Below are positions 52,360 to 61,179 of a stretch of 64,000 bases of DNA, in pieces. The position numbers and the translations under genes were made by a program. The stretch's first letter is position 1; each line of letters starts with the position of its first letter. Source of the DNA: Bradyrhizobiaceae bacterium Ga0074131 (GTDB taxonomy: Bacteria; Pseudomonadota; Alphaproteobacteria; Rhizobiales; Xanthobacteraceae); contig LNEC01000012.1 of assembly GCA_001464035.1 (NCBI GenBank), positions 62,001-126,000 of the forward strand, given 5' to 3'. The notes beneath the pieces are model-generated. The model had not been told where the DNA came from. It searched no databases and saw only the letters and a program-made list of their open reading frames with translations.

Positions 52360-53247
52360 ATGGTGGATGCCGCCAACACCGTAACGCCGGACCGACAGCG
52401 CGTCGAACTCGCCGCGCTGTCGGCGCCCGCCGTTCTTTTCACGCTGGCGATGATCGCCTTCCCCCTGGCCTACACCGTCTGGCTCGGTTTCCACGCGTTC
52501 TCCTCGACCGGACGGCAGTCGTTCACCGGTCTCGGCAACTATTCGAAGCTGATTGCCGACACCGAATTCTGGCATGGGCTCTGGGTGACGCTGGCGCTCT
52601 ACCTGCTCTCGCTGGTGCTGCAGCTCGTCCTGGGGATCTGGCTGGCGATGCTGCTGTTCAACGCCAAGCGCCTGCCGGGAATCGTCCGGTCGCTGTTCAT
52701 TTCGCCGTTCATGATGCCGCCGGTGGTGGCCGGCCTGATGTGGCTGGTGATCCTCGACCCGTCGCTCGGCGCCGCCAATTACATCCTGCAGGCCGCGGGG
52801 TTGCCGCCATCCGACTGGCTGGCGTCGCCGATCTGGGTGATTCCGACGATTGCGCTGATCGACACCTGGCAATGGGCGCCTTATGTCGCGCTGATCGTGC
52901 TCGGAGGGCTGCAGTCGCTGCCCGCCAGCGTGTACGAGGCCGCGCAGATCGACGGGGCCTCCGCCTTCACGACGTTCAGGCGCATCACGTTGCCGCTGCT
53001 GCTGCCGACCATCGTCACCGCCGTGATCCTGCGCAGCGTCGATCTGCTGCGCTTCTTCGACATCATCTACATCACGACGCAGGGCGGACCCGGCAATGCC
53101 TCCAACACGCTGAACATCTATGGCTTCCGCGTCGGCTTCGAGTTCTTCAACATCGGCTATGCCAGCGCCTTGATGCTGACGCTGACCGTGATCGTGTTCG
53201 GCGTGGTGCTCGCGTTCAACCGCCTGCGCGGCGCGGTGGCCTGGTGA
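52360..53247 (+). CDS. Sugar ABC transporter permease (MalF-type)
   Basis: The 295-residue protein has six membrane helices and the CUT1 EAA loop LPASVYEAAQIDGASAFTTFRRITLPLLLPTI. It starts at ATG 52360, 70 bases after the receptor gene, and is followed by the second permease 8 bases later. The two permeases form a heterodimer. Confidence 0.93.
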   Translation: MVDAANTVTPDRQRVELAALSAPAVLFTLAMIAFPLAYTVWLGFHAFSSTGRQSFTGLGNYSKLIADTEFWHGLWVTLALYLLSLVLQLVLGIWLAMLLFNAKRLPGIVRSLFISPFMMPPVVAGLMWLVILDPSLGAANYILQAAGLPPSDWLASPIWVIPTIALIDTWQWAPYVALIVLGGLQSLPASVYEAAQIDGASAFTTFRRITLPLLLPTIVTAVILRSVDLLRFFDIIYITTQGGPGNASNTLNIYGFRVGFEFFNIGYASALMLTLTVIVFGVVLAFNRLRGAVAW

Positions 53248-53255
53248 GGTCTTTC

Positions 53256-54083
53256 ATGGACCACACGCCGCTCAGCGAGTCCTGGATCAAGCGGTTCAAC
53301 GTCGTGCAACTGGTGCTGGCCGGCATTCTCATCATGTCGCCGACCGCATGGATGGTGTTGTCGTCCTTCAAGCCGTCGTTCGAGGTCACCGCCTATCCGC
53401 CGACGCTGATCCTCTCGCCGACGGTCGAGAACTACAGCCAATTGATGAAGATGACGCCGTTTTTCTCTTACGCGATCAACAGCATGATCGTAACCCTGGG
53501 CTCCGCCGGACTTGGATTGCTGTTCGGAATTCCGGCGGCGTTTGCCGTTTCATGGACGCGCATATCGTGGCCGGCGGTTCTGACCCTGGCGGCGCGCATG
53601 GCGCCGGGCACCCTGTTCCTGCTGCCATGGTACGTGATGTTCCGGGAAGTCGGGATGATCGGTTCATACACCGCCCTGGTCCTCAGCCATGCCGTGATCA
53701 CGCTGCCGATCGTGATCTGGGTACTGCTGCCGTCCTTCGACAACATTCCGCGCAGCATCTTCGAGGCCGCGCAGGTCGATGGTTGCAGCATCACCCGCAT
53801 CCTCTGGAAGATCGCGATGCCGCTGGTGGGATCCGGCATCGCCGTGGCCGCGATTCTGTCGTTCGTGTTCTCGTGGAATTACTTCCTGTTCGCGCTGGTA
53901 CTGTCGAACGGCGACAGCAAGACGCTGATCGCTGCCGCCTTCAACTTCGTCGGCGAGGGATCGACGCAATGGGGAGCCCTGATGGCGGCGGCGACCCTGA
54001 TCGCACTGCCGCCGCTGATGCTGGCGGCGATCGTTCAGCGCTGGCTGGTGTCGGGACTGACTCTCGGCGCGGTGAAGGGCTAG
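53256..54083 (+). CDS. Sugar ABC transporter permease (MalG-type)
   Basis: The 275-residue second permease has six helices and the EAA loop IPRSIFEAAQVDGCSITRILWKIAMPLVGSGI. ATG 53256 is preceded by GAGG at a good distance; a GTG four codons upstream is an alternative. It follows the MalF-type gene closely. Confidence 0.93.
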   Translation: MDHTPLSESWIKRFNVVQLVLAGILIMSPTAWMVLSSFKPSFEVTAYPPTLILSPTVENYSQLMKMTPFFSYAINSMIVTLGSAGLGLLFGIPAAFAVSWTRISWPAVLTLAARMAPGTLFLLPWYVMFREVGMIGSYTALVLSHAVITLPIVIWVLLPSFDNIPRSIFEAAQVDGCSITRILWKIAMPLVGSGIAVAAILSFVFSWNYFLFALVLSNGDSKTLIAAAFNFVGEGSTQWGALMAAATLIALPPLMLAAIVQRWLVSGLTLGAVKG

Positions 54084-54092
54084 CGGCAGGAA

Positions 54093-55103
54093 ATGGCAGC
54101 GATTGATCGGACCAACGCCACCATGGAAGCGGCGGTATTTCACGGCGACGAACGCATTACCATCGAGCGCGTCGGGATTCCCGATGTGGGGCAAGGCGAG
54201 GTGCTGGTTCGGGTTTTGCGCACGGCGCTGTGCGGCTCGGATTTCAAGCTGTGGCACAAGGGTGCGGAATTCACCGCCGGCCACGAGATCTTCGGTGTCG
54301 TCGAACAGCCGGGGCACCGGATGCATGGCCGGCGCTATGCCGTCTACATACCCTTGCATTGCGACCGCTGCGCCGCCTGCCGTCGCGGCGATACCCAGAT
54401 GTGCCTGGAAGTCTCCTGCCTGATCGGCTGGAACAGACCGGGCGGCTACGCGGAATACCTGCCGGTTCCGGAGAATTGCCTCTTGCCGGTGCCGGATGAC
54501 ATCGAGGACAGCCTGGCGCCGCTGTTGCTGGATACGATCGGCACGTCAGCGCATGCGGTGCGTTTCGTCAGCCGAGTGGTCCCGCCGCAGGAGGCGCGGC
54601 CCGTGCTGGTCACCGGCGCGGGACCGGTCGGACTCGGCGTCATTCTGGCGCTCAGGGATGCCGGCTATGGCGACATCCACGTCTCCGACCCGAATACGGA
54701 ACGGCTGAAGATCGCCCGGGCTTTTGGCGCCAGGGAGCATCCGGTCGGCGACACCGGCAGGCGTTTTGCGCTGATCATGGAATGCTCCGGCGCCCACGCC
54801 GCGCGCAATCTCGGCATCGAGCTGGTGCTTCCGCGCGGCGCGCTGGTGCTGGTCGGCGAAAACGCGGCGCCCTGGACCATCGAGGAAGGCAAGGTGTTTC
54901 GCCGCAAGGATTTTTACATGATCCGCACCTTCTATTTCCCGATCGGCGATCTCGACTCGAACATCGCGCTGCTGCGCCGCTACCGGGACGAGTATCGCGT
55001 TCTGGTCGACGGCGAGTTCGGATTGCGGGAGCTGCCGGCAAGCTTCGCGCGCTTCGCGCAGGGACAGCTGATCAAGCCGGTTCTCGCTGTGGAAAGACGC
55101 TGA
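54093..55103 (+). CDS. Zinc-dependent medium-chain alcohol/polyol dehydrogenase
   Basis: The 336-residue protein is a medium-chain dehydrogenase. The catalytic zinc ligands are visible as C47 (CGSD) and H64-E65 (AGHE). The structural-zinc cysteines C90, C93, C96 and C104 are all present. The NAD(P) site is [13 protein letters not shown]. Family members oxidise sorbitol, threonine or sugar alcohols. It lies between the permease and ATPase genes of the transporter, with 9 bases before it and 1 base of overlap after it, which ties it firmly to use of the imported compound. Confidence 0.92.
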   Translation: MAAIDRTNATMEAAVFHGDERITIERVGIPDVGQGEVLVRVLRTALCGSDFKLWHKGAEFTAGHEIFGVVEQPGHRMHGRRYAVYIPLHCDRCAACRRGDTQMCLEVSCLIGWNRPGGYAEYLPVPENCLLPVPDDIEDSLAPLLLDTIGTSAHAVRFVSRVVPPQEARPVLVTGAGPVGLGVILALRDAGYGDIHVSDPNTERLKIARAFGAREHPVGDTGRRFALIMECSGAHAARNLGIELVLPRGALVLVGENAAPWTIEEGKVFRRKDFYMIRTFYFPIGDLDSNIALLRRYRDEYRVLVDGEFGLRELPASFARFAQGQLIKPVLAVERR

Positions 55104-56182
55104 TGGCCGCTATCTCGATCCGCAATCTCGTCAAGCGCTACGGCAACCTCACCGTGGTGCCAGATCTCAGCCTCGAGATAGCCGACCAGGAATTTGTCGT
55201 GTTCGTCGGGCCGTCGGGCTGCGGCAAGTCGACGTTGCTGCGCATCATCGCCGGCCTCGAACCGATCACCAGCGGCGAGCTGTTGATCGGCGACAAGCGC
55301 GTCAACGGCGTGCCTGCCGCGCAGCGCGACATCGCCATGGTGTTTCAGGACTACGCGCTGTACCCGCATATGCGTGTCTACGACAATATGGCGTTCGCGC
55401 TCGAACTGCGCGGCATGCCGAAGCCGGAGATCGACGCCAGGGTGAGGCAGGCTGCGGCGATGCTGCACATCGAGGCCTATCTCGATCGCAAGCCGAAGGA
55501 GCTCTCAGGCGGGCAGCGCCAGCGCGTCGCGATGGGCCGCGCCATCGTGCGTAACCCGCAGGTGTTTCTGTTCGACGAGCCATTATCGAACCTCGACGCC
55601 AAGTTGCGGGCGCAGGTGAGGGCGGAGATCAAATCGCTGTCGCTGCAGCTCAGGACCACGATGGTCTTCGTGACCCACGACCAGATCGAAGCCATGACGA
55701 TGGCCGACCGGATCGTGGTGCTTCAGAACGGGATCGTGCAGCAATACGACACCCCCGAAATGGTCTATGAGCGGCCGGCGAACCAGTTCGTCGCGGGATT
55801 CATCGGTTCGCCGACCATGAATTTCTTCCCGGTCGAATTGCGCGACGACGTCGCGGCGTTCGCACACGATGGGACGCCGGTGCCGCTCGATGCGGCAGCC
55901 CGCGCACGGCTGAAGGGCGCGGCAGGCAAGGGTGTGCTGGGCGTGCGGCCCGAGCACTTCGATGTTGTTGCCAGCGGTGCGACATCGGCCATCGCTGTCG
56001 TGATCAGGCTGGTCGAGCCGCTCGGCTCCGATACGTTGATCCATTTCGAGGTCGCGGGTACATCGGCCATTGCGCGAGTCGATCCCTCGATGAAGCCGAA
56101 GGTGGGCGAACGACTGCTGATGCTGCCGCAGCCGGACAAGATCCATCTGTTTGACGCCGCGTCCGGCCAGGTGCTGCGATGA
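55103..56182 (+). CDS. Sugar ABC transporter ATPase (UgpC/MsmK-type)
   Basis: The 359-residue ATPase has Walker [11 protein letters not shown]-loop [11 protein letters not shown], signature [15 protein letters not shown], Walker [17 protein letters not shown] and H-loop [15 protein letters not shown]. After about residue 235 comes the regulatory TOBE/MalK-type C-terminal domain (GVRPEHF and beyond). It overlaps the dehydrogenase stop by one base and the kinase start by 4 bases. Confidence 0.95.
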   Translation: MAAISIRNLVKRYGNLTVVPDLSLEIADQEFVVFVGPSGCGKSTLLRIIAGLEPITSGELLIGDKRVNGVPAAQRDIAMVFQDYALYPHMRVYDNMAFALELRGMPKPEIDARVRQAAAMLHIEAYLDRKPKELSGGQRQRVAMGRAIVRNPQVFLFDEPLSNLDAKLRAQVRAEIKSLSLQLRTTMVFVTHDQIEAMTMADRIVVLQNGIVQQYDTPEMVYERPANQFVAGFIGSPTMNFFPVELRDDVAAFAHDGTPVPLDAAARARLKGAAGKGVLGVRPEHFDVVASGATSAIAVVIRLVEPLGSDTLIHFEVAGTSAIARVDPSMKPKVGERLLMLPQPDKIHLFDAASGQVLR

Positions 56183-57147
56183 GCGGACACTCGTTCTCTG
56201 AAACAGGCGACAGCAGGACGACGTCGCTCGACCTCGCAGCGCGCGCGAGCAGCACGCGCGTGATTTGCCTCGGCCTTTCCGCGCTCGACCAGATCTGGCG
56301 TGTTCCAAAGTTTTTCTCGGGCGGCAGCCAGAAGATCCGGAGCTTGCACTATGGCACCATGGGCGGCGGGATGGCGGCCACTGCGGCGGTCACCGTCGCG
56401 CGGCTGGGAGGTCAGGCTGCATTCTGGGGACGCGGCGGCGAGGATGTGGCCGGTCTCGAGATGCGCACGGCGCTTGCCGGGCATGGCGTCGACGTCGCGC
56501 AGTTCCGGCTGTTCGTCGACGGCCATTCGTCGGTATCGGGCGTGCTGGTCGACAGTTCCGGCGAGCGGCAGATCGTGAATTTTCGTGGACAGTTCCCGGA
56601 TGAGGCCGATTGGCTCCCGCTCGGCGATGTCGGCGCCGCCGCGGCAGTCCTGGCCGATCCGCGCTGGCCGGCCGGAGCCGTCGCGCTGTTCAAGGCCGCC
56701 CGTGCCAAAGCCGTTCCGACTGTCCTCGATGCCGACGTCGCCGATCCCGATGTCTTCGAAGCGCTGCTGCCGCTGACCGATCACGCCATATTCTCGGAGC
56801 CGGCGCTGGCCGGCTTTACCGGTTCGAGCGGCGACGCCGCGTTGCCCGCCATCGCGAGGTTCGGCTGTGCGGTGGCAGCGGTTACGCGAGGCGCCGACGG
56901 TGTGACGTGGCTGCAGAACGATATTGCCCGCCGCCAGCCGGCCTATGCGGTCAACGTGGTCGACACCACCGGGGCCGGCGACGTCTTTCATGGCGCCTAC
57001 GCCTTCGCCATCGGTGCCGGCCTCGTGGCGGCCGACGCCATGTCGTTCGCCGCCGCGGCGGCTGCGCTCAAATGCACCCGGCCAGGCGGGCGCGCCGGTA
57101 TCCCGACCCTAGAAGATTGTCTTGAATTTCAGAGGAACGGCTCATGA
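56179..57147 (+). CDS. PfkB-family sugar kinase, close to sulfofructose kinase YihV
   Basis: The 322-residue PfkB kinase has the N-terminal [16 protein letters not shown] (residues about 62-77) and the catalytic [15 protein letters not shown]. The end [14 protein letters not shown] and the segments VLADPRW and [14 protein letters not shown] are those I remember from E. coli YihV, the sulfofructose kinase. K52, N134 and R162 align with the Lys, Asn and Arg reported around the sulfonate of that enzyme (recalled, not checked). The most cautious call is ketose kinase; sulfofructose is a serious candidate. Overlaps of 4 bases with both neighbours show tight coupling to the transporter and aldolase. 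Confidence 0.87.
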   Translation: MSGHSFSETGDSRTTSLDLAARASSTRVICLGLSALDQIWRVPKFFSGGSQKIRSLHYGTMGGGMAATAAVTVARLGGQAAFWGRGGEDVAGLEMRTALAGHGVDVAQFRLFVDGHSSVSGVLVDSSGERQIVNFRGQFPDEADWLPLGDVGAAAAVLADPRWPAGAVALFKAARAKAVPTVLDADVADPDVFEALLPLTDHAIFSEPALAGFTGSSGDAALPAIARFGCAVAAVTRGADGVTWLQNDIARRQPAYAVNVVDTTGAGDVFHGAYAFAIGAGLVAADAMSFAAAAAALKCTRPGGRAGIPTLEDCLEFQRNGS

Positions 57148-58181
57148 GTACGATCGGGAAGACACGTGGTCTGGCGCGGCTTGCGGACGCCGACGGCCAC
57201 TTTCGCATGGTGGCGCTCGACCAGCGGCCGCCGATGTTCGATGCGATCGCGCAAGCCAGGAAGATCACCCGGGAGCAGGTCGCCTATGCCGACGTCACGG
57301 CAGCCAAGCGGCTTCTGGTCGAGGCGCTGGCGCCGCACTGCAGCTCGATGCTGTTCGATCCGAATTTCGCGGTGCCGGCCGCCATCGACCTGATGCCGGC
57401 GCGCTGCGGGCTTATCATGACGCTCGAGGAACACCGGACCGAGGAAACGTCCGGCGGCCGCAAGTCGCGCGTGATCGACAACTGGAGCGTCGCCAAAATC
57501 CGCGCCATGGGCGCCGACGGTGTCAAGGTGTTGGCGTGGTATAGGCCCGACGCCGCCGCCGGCGTCAACGCGCATCAGCAGCGGTTCGTGCGCGAGATCG
57601 GCGACGAGTGCCGCCGCTACGACATTCCCTATGTGCTGGAGCTTCTGGTCTATCCTTTTCTCGGCAGCGCCAATCATACCGTCGACTACGTCGAGTCTCC
57701 GGGCAAGCTGCCGTCGCTGGTGATCGAGAGCGTGCGTGAATTCGCCAAGCCGGAATATGGCGTCGATCTTCTGAAACTCGAGAGTCCGCTGGCGGCCAAC
57801 GATCTGCCGCGCCGCGATGGCGGCGGCGCTGCAACCGCCGCGCAACGGGAATTCGACGCCATCGGTGAAATCTGCGGTCGATGCGGCATTCCCTGGGTCC
57901 TGCTGTCGGGCGGTGCCGCGCATGACAAGTTCGAGCGGGTTCTCGAATATGCCTATGCGGCGGGGGCCGGCGGATTCCTGGCGGGCCGTACCATCTGGCT
58001 GGATGCGGTGCGAAGGCACTTTCCGGATCTCGCGGCGGTCTCGGCGGCATTGAACCAGCAAAGCGTCGCCATCCTGAACAGCCTCAGCCAGCTGACCAAG
58101 CAGCGGGCACGCTCATGGGAGCCCCGCTTCCCGACCTTCGACCACGTTCAACGCGAGGGCGATTTCGCCCGTGCTTATTGA
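57144..58181 (+). CDS. Class I LacD/YihT-family ketose-phosphate aldolase
   Basis: The 345-residue protein belongs to the LacD (tagatose-1,6-bisphosphate aldolase)/YihT (sulfofructose-1-phosphate aldolase) family. Recognised elements are MVALDQRPPM near the start, VKVLAWYRP, the Schiff-base Lys K211 in LLKLESP, IPWVLLSGG and GAGGFLAGRTIW. It is closer to LacD in length than to the 292-residue YihT. Preceded by a kinase with a 4-base overlap, it should split the phosphorylated sugar into two three-carbon units. Which sugar remains open. Confidence 0.88.
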   Translation: MSTIGKTRGLARLADADGHFRMVALDQRPPMFDAIAQARKITREQVAYADVTAAKRLLVEALAPHCSSMLFDPNFAVPAAIDLMPARCGLIMTLEEHRTEETSGGRKSRVIDNWSVAKIRAMGADGVKVLAWYRPDAAAGVNAHQQRFVREIGDECRRYDIPYVLELLVYPFLGSANHTVDYVESPGKLPSLVIESVREFAKPEYGVDLLKLESPLAANDLPRRDGGGAATAAQREFDAIGEICGRCGIPWVLLSGGAAHDKFERVLEYAYAAGAGGFLAGRTIWLDAVRRHFPDLAAVSAALNQQSVAILNSLSQLTKQRARSWEPRFPTFDHVQREGDFARAY

Positions 58182-58314
58182 TCGGTTTCCGCCTTCTGGG
58201 GCTGGTTCTCGGGGCCGGGATATCAAAATCATCTTCCGGCGGCTCTAAACAAAACAAAGCATCCGTTCTCGGCCGAACATTGCAAGTTCCGCCCATTGTT
58301 TTGACGGCAGGTCT

Positions 58315-58333
58315 TGCGACATAAATTGTCGCA
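58315..58333. promoter_or_regulatory. Seven-base inverted repeat upstream of a small gene
   Basis: TGCGACA and TGTCGCA flank a TAAAT centre. TTGACG at 58301 could serve as a -35, placing the dyad over the -10. It is a plausible regulator site; the spacing differs from the known GCGAC-N5-GTCGC RegR pattern. Confidence 0.4.
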
Positions 58334-58352
58334 GGAACGAGGCCGGACAGCG

Positions 58353-58577
58353 ATGTTGACCGAGAAATTCGACGCTTATGGTGAGGTGTTGCCGGACTCT
58401 GTGGCTGGCAAGCCCGAAACAGCAACGGCCGCGGCGGGGATGCTGGGCCGCGTCGGCCAATACGCGTTCTGGCTGCTTGTCGTCATGATTCTGTCTGTCC
58501 GGATCGTTTACTACCCGGCGGCGCCTGCGTTTCAGGTCGGCACCGCCATCGACGCGAAGCACGCGGCCACGCGCTAA
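58353..58577 (+). CDS. Small hypothetical membrane protein (74 aa)
   Basis: The 74-residue product has one membrane helix (residues about 35-52, YAFWLLVVMILSVRIVYY) and polar ends. It resembles no family I can name. It lies between the aldolase and the YeiH-like exporter, preceded by an inverted repeat and a GGAAC-like stretch. The gene could be part of the exporter's expression unit, but a 137-base gap separates them. Confidence 0.5.
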   Translation: MLTEKFDAYGEVLPDSVAGKPETATAAAGMLGRVGQYAFWLLVVMILSVRIVYYPAAPAFQVGTAIDAKHAATR

Positions 58578-58714
58578 CGGTCCAATCCGGCCTTTCGCCG
58601 ATCAACTGCTGTCATCGTGTTGAGAGACAACATTTCTCTGCTGGGCTTTGCGGAATTGATATTGTCTATTCAAGCCAGCTTGGCGCATAATTCCTTCTCC
58701 CTGAAGGATACCGC

Positions 58715-59788
58715 GTGCCAAATCGGATCGATTCTCCGGACCAAGTCAGGCTTCCTGCCGGAATGATCCGAAAGGCCGTCCCCCTGTTCTGGGGGATCGC
58801 TCTTTGCGCCTTGGTCACGCTGGCCGCAGCGGCGGTTCAGGCCGTGGAAGAGCATCTGGTCGGGCACCCCTACCTCGACGCCGTCGTGATCGCCATCCTG
58901 CTCGGCATCGCCATTCGCGCGTTCTGGGAGCCGGGACCTCGATGGCGCGCGGGGATCGCGTTCAGCGCCAAGCAGTTGCTCGAGGTCGCGGTTGCGCTGC
59001 TCGGGGCTTCGCTGACCTATGCCGCGATCGGCGCCTCGGGGTTTGCCCTCTTGGGTTCGGTCGCAGCGCTGGTGATGCTTTCGCTGGCGGTCTCTTTCGG
59101 CATCAGCCGATCGCTCGGTCTGCCGGTTCGCCTCTCGATCCTGGTCGCCTGCGGTAACTCGATTTGCGGCAATTCGGCCATCGCCGCGGTAGCGCCTGTG
59201 ATCGGCGCCAGCAACGACGACGTTGCCTCCTCGATTTCCTTTACGGCCATCCTCGGCGTGATCGTGGTGCTCAGTCTGCCGCTGCTGATCCCGCTCCTGC
59301 AGCTGACGCAAACGCAGTACGGCATTCTGGCCGGGATGACGGTCTATGCGGTTCCGCAGGTGCTCGCGGCGACGGTCCCGGCCGGGCTCGTGAGCACACA
59401 AATCGGCACGCTGGTCAAATTGATCAGGGTGATGATGCTCGGCCCGCTCGTCGCATTCATCGCGGTATTTGGACGAAGCCTCCGGAACGACCGCCCGCCG
59501 GGTCGTTCGTGGCGGACCAGTTTCTTCCAGGTGGTGCCGTGGTTCATCGTGGCGTTCTTCGTCATGGCGGCGCTCCGCTCATTGTCGCTGTTGCCGGACG
59601 CAGCCGTGTTCCCGATTCGCAAGACGGCCAACATTCTGACCGTGATGTCGATGGCCGCGCTCGGCCTCGGCGTCGACCTGCGCGTCATCGGCCGGGTCGG
59701 CGGCCGGGTCACCGCGGCGGTGACACTGTCGTTGGTCTTCTTGATTGTCGTCAGCCTTGGCCTCGTTCGCCTCATTGCCCCGGCCTGA
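58715..59788 (+). CDS. YeiH/UPF0324-family putative sulfate or sulfite exporter
   Basis: The 357-residue protein starts with GTG and has about nine to ten helices. The pattern LDAVVIAILLGIAIRAFWEPG, ACGNSICGNSAIAAVAPVIGA and TLVKLIRVMMLGPLVAFIAV matches the YeiH (conserved hypothetical protein 698) family, which is predicted to export sulfate/sulfite (TC family PSE) but is poorly tested. Its nearness to a YihV-like kinase and LacD/YihT-like aldolase is suggestive, because sulfosugar breakdown can release sulfite. The gene is not overlapping that operon and may be independent. Confidence 0.85.
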   Translation: MPNRIDSPDQVRLPAGMIRKAVPLFWGIALCALVTLAAAAVQAVEEHLVGHPYLDAVVIAILLGIAIRAFWEPGPRWRAGIAFSAKQLLEVAVALLGASLTYAAIGASGFALLGSVAALVMLSLAVSFGISRSLGLPVRLSILVACGNSICGNSAIAAVAPVIGASNDDVASSISFTAILGVIVVLSLPLLIPLLQLTQTQYGILAGMTVYAVPQVLAATVPAGLVSTQIGTLVKLIRVMMLGPLVAFIAVFGRSLRNDRPPGRSWRTSFFQVVPWFIVAFFVMAALRSLSLLPDAAVFPIRKTANILTVMSMAALGLGVDLRVIGRVGGRVTAAVTLSLVFLIVVSLGLVRLIAPA

Positions 59789-59813
59789 ACGGACGGGAGC
59801 CGACGCCCAACGA

Positions 59814-61118
59814 TCAGACCAGCACCGGGCTTCGCACCCGGCCGGCGCTGCCGAACACGCGCAGATAGCGCTCGATCTCCGGCGCGTTGCCGGTCGCCTT
59901 TTCCGGATTGTCCGAGAGCTTCACGGCTGGCCGGCCGTCGACCGAGGTCACCTTGCAGACGATGGAGATCGGATCGAGGTTGGCTGAACCGTCAGGGGCG
60001 CAGCCGACGAAGTCGTTGGTCAGGTTGGTGCCCCAGCCAAAACTTATCCGGACCCGGCCGGCGAAATGACGATAGGTTTCCTCGATCGATCCGACGTCCA
60101 TGGCGTCGGAGAAGACCAGCAGCTTCTCCCTGGGATCGCGGCCGTTCTCCTTCCACCATTTGATGATTTCCTCGCCGGCCGCGATCGGCGGCGCGCTGTC
60201 GGGGCGAAAGCCGGTCCAGTCCGCGACCCATTCGGGCGCGTCGCGCAGGAATGATTTGGTGCCGAAGGCGTCGGGCAGGGCTATCAGCAGGTTGCCGCCA
60301 TAGGTATGGCGCCACTGATCGAGAATCCGGTACGGCGCCCAGCGCAATTCGTCGTCGTTGTCAGCCAGCGCGGCGGCCACCATCGGCAATTCATGGGCGT
60401 TGGTCCCGATCGCCTCGAGGTCGTTGTCCATCGCCAGCAGAACGTTCGAGGTGCCGGTGAAGGACGATCCCAAGCCTTCCTTGACGGCCTCGACGCACCA
60501 GCGCTGCCACAGGAAGCCGTGCCGCCGCCGCGTTCCGAAATCGGACAACCGCAAACCATCGAGTTTTCGCAGCCGCTCGACCTTGGCCCACAGCTTGGCC
60601 TTGGCGCGGGCATAGAGCACGTCGAGGACGAAGCGGCCCTGGCCCTTCATCGCCTGGCGCGAGCGCAACTCGTTGAGGATGGCCAGCGCCGGAATTTCCC
60701 ACATCGTGGTGTGGGTCCAGGGCCCGTGGAAGTGCAGTTCGTACTGGCCATCGACCTTGCGCAGCTCGTACTCGGGTAGCCGGAACGTGGCGAGCCAATT
60801 GATGAAATCGGGCGAAAACATCTGGGTCTTGCCGTAGAACGTATTGCCGGCGAGCCAGATCAGCTCCTTCTTGGCGAAGCGGAGGCTGCGGGCATGGTCG
60901 AGCTGGGCGCGCAGTTCCTGCTCGTCGATGATTTCGCCGAGCCGCACGTGCCGGCTGCGATTGATGACCGAGAAGGTGACCTGCTGGTTCGGGTAGAATT
61001 CCCGGATCATCTGCAGCATCAGCAACTTGTAGAAGTCGGTATCGAGCAGGCTGCGCACGATCGGGTCGAGCCGCCAGCCGTGATTGTAGGTTCGGGACGC
61101 AATGTCGGTGACTGCCAT
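59814..61118 (-). CDS. pncB: Nicotinate phosphoribosyltransferase
   Basis: PncB joins nicotinate to PRPP to make nicotinate mononucleotide for NAD salvage. The 434-residue protein has [18 protein letters not shown] near the start, the [14 protein letters not shown] motif, the conserved His region [22 protein letters not shown] and the PRPP-site [11 protein letters not shown]. It starts at the ATG encoded at 61116-61118. It is downstream of, and on the same strand as, a NicB-like dehydrogenase, so salvage and oxidation of nicotinate are encoded side by side. Confidence 0.96.
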   Translation of the reverse strand: MAVTDIASRTYNHGWRLDPIVRSLLDTDFYKLLMLQMIREFYPNQQVTFSVINRSRHVRLGEIIDEQELRAQLDHARSLRFAKKELIWLAGNTFYGKTQMFSPDFINWLATFRLPEYELRKVDGQYELHFHGPWTHTTMWEIPALAILNELRSRQAMKGQGRFVLDVLYARAKAKLWAKVERLRKLDGLRLSDFGTRRRHGFLWQRWCVEAVKEGLGSSFTGTSNVLLAMDNDLEAIGTNAHELPMVAAALADNDDELRWAPYRILDQWRHTYGGNLLIALPDAFGTKSFLRDAPEWVADWTGFRPDSAPPIAAGEEIIKWWKENGRDPREKLLVFSDAMDVGSIEETYRHFAGRVRISFGWGTNLTNDFVGCAPDGSANLDPISIVCKVTSVDGRPAVKLSDNPEKATGNAPEIERYLRVFGSAGRVRSPVLV

Positions 61119-61179
61119 GACGGAACCCTAACCCGCCGCGGGCCCCGCAACCAGTACCCTTTGGGCCCGGCATGGCAGG

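Noticed and set aside
57144..58181. Firm naming of the aldolase as tagatose-1,6-bisphosphate aldolase
   Set aside because: The family includes YihT and other ketose-phosphate aldolases; the adjacent kinase is YihV-like and no tagatose-6-phosphate source is encoded, so the specific name is not supported.
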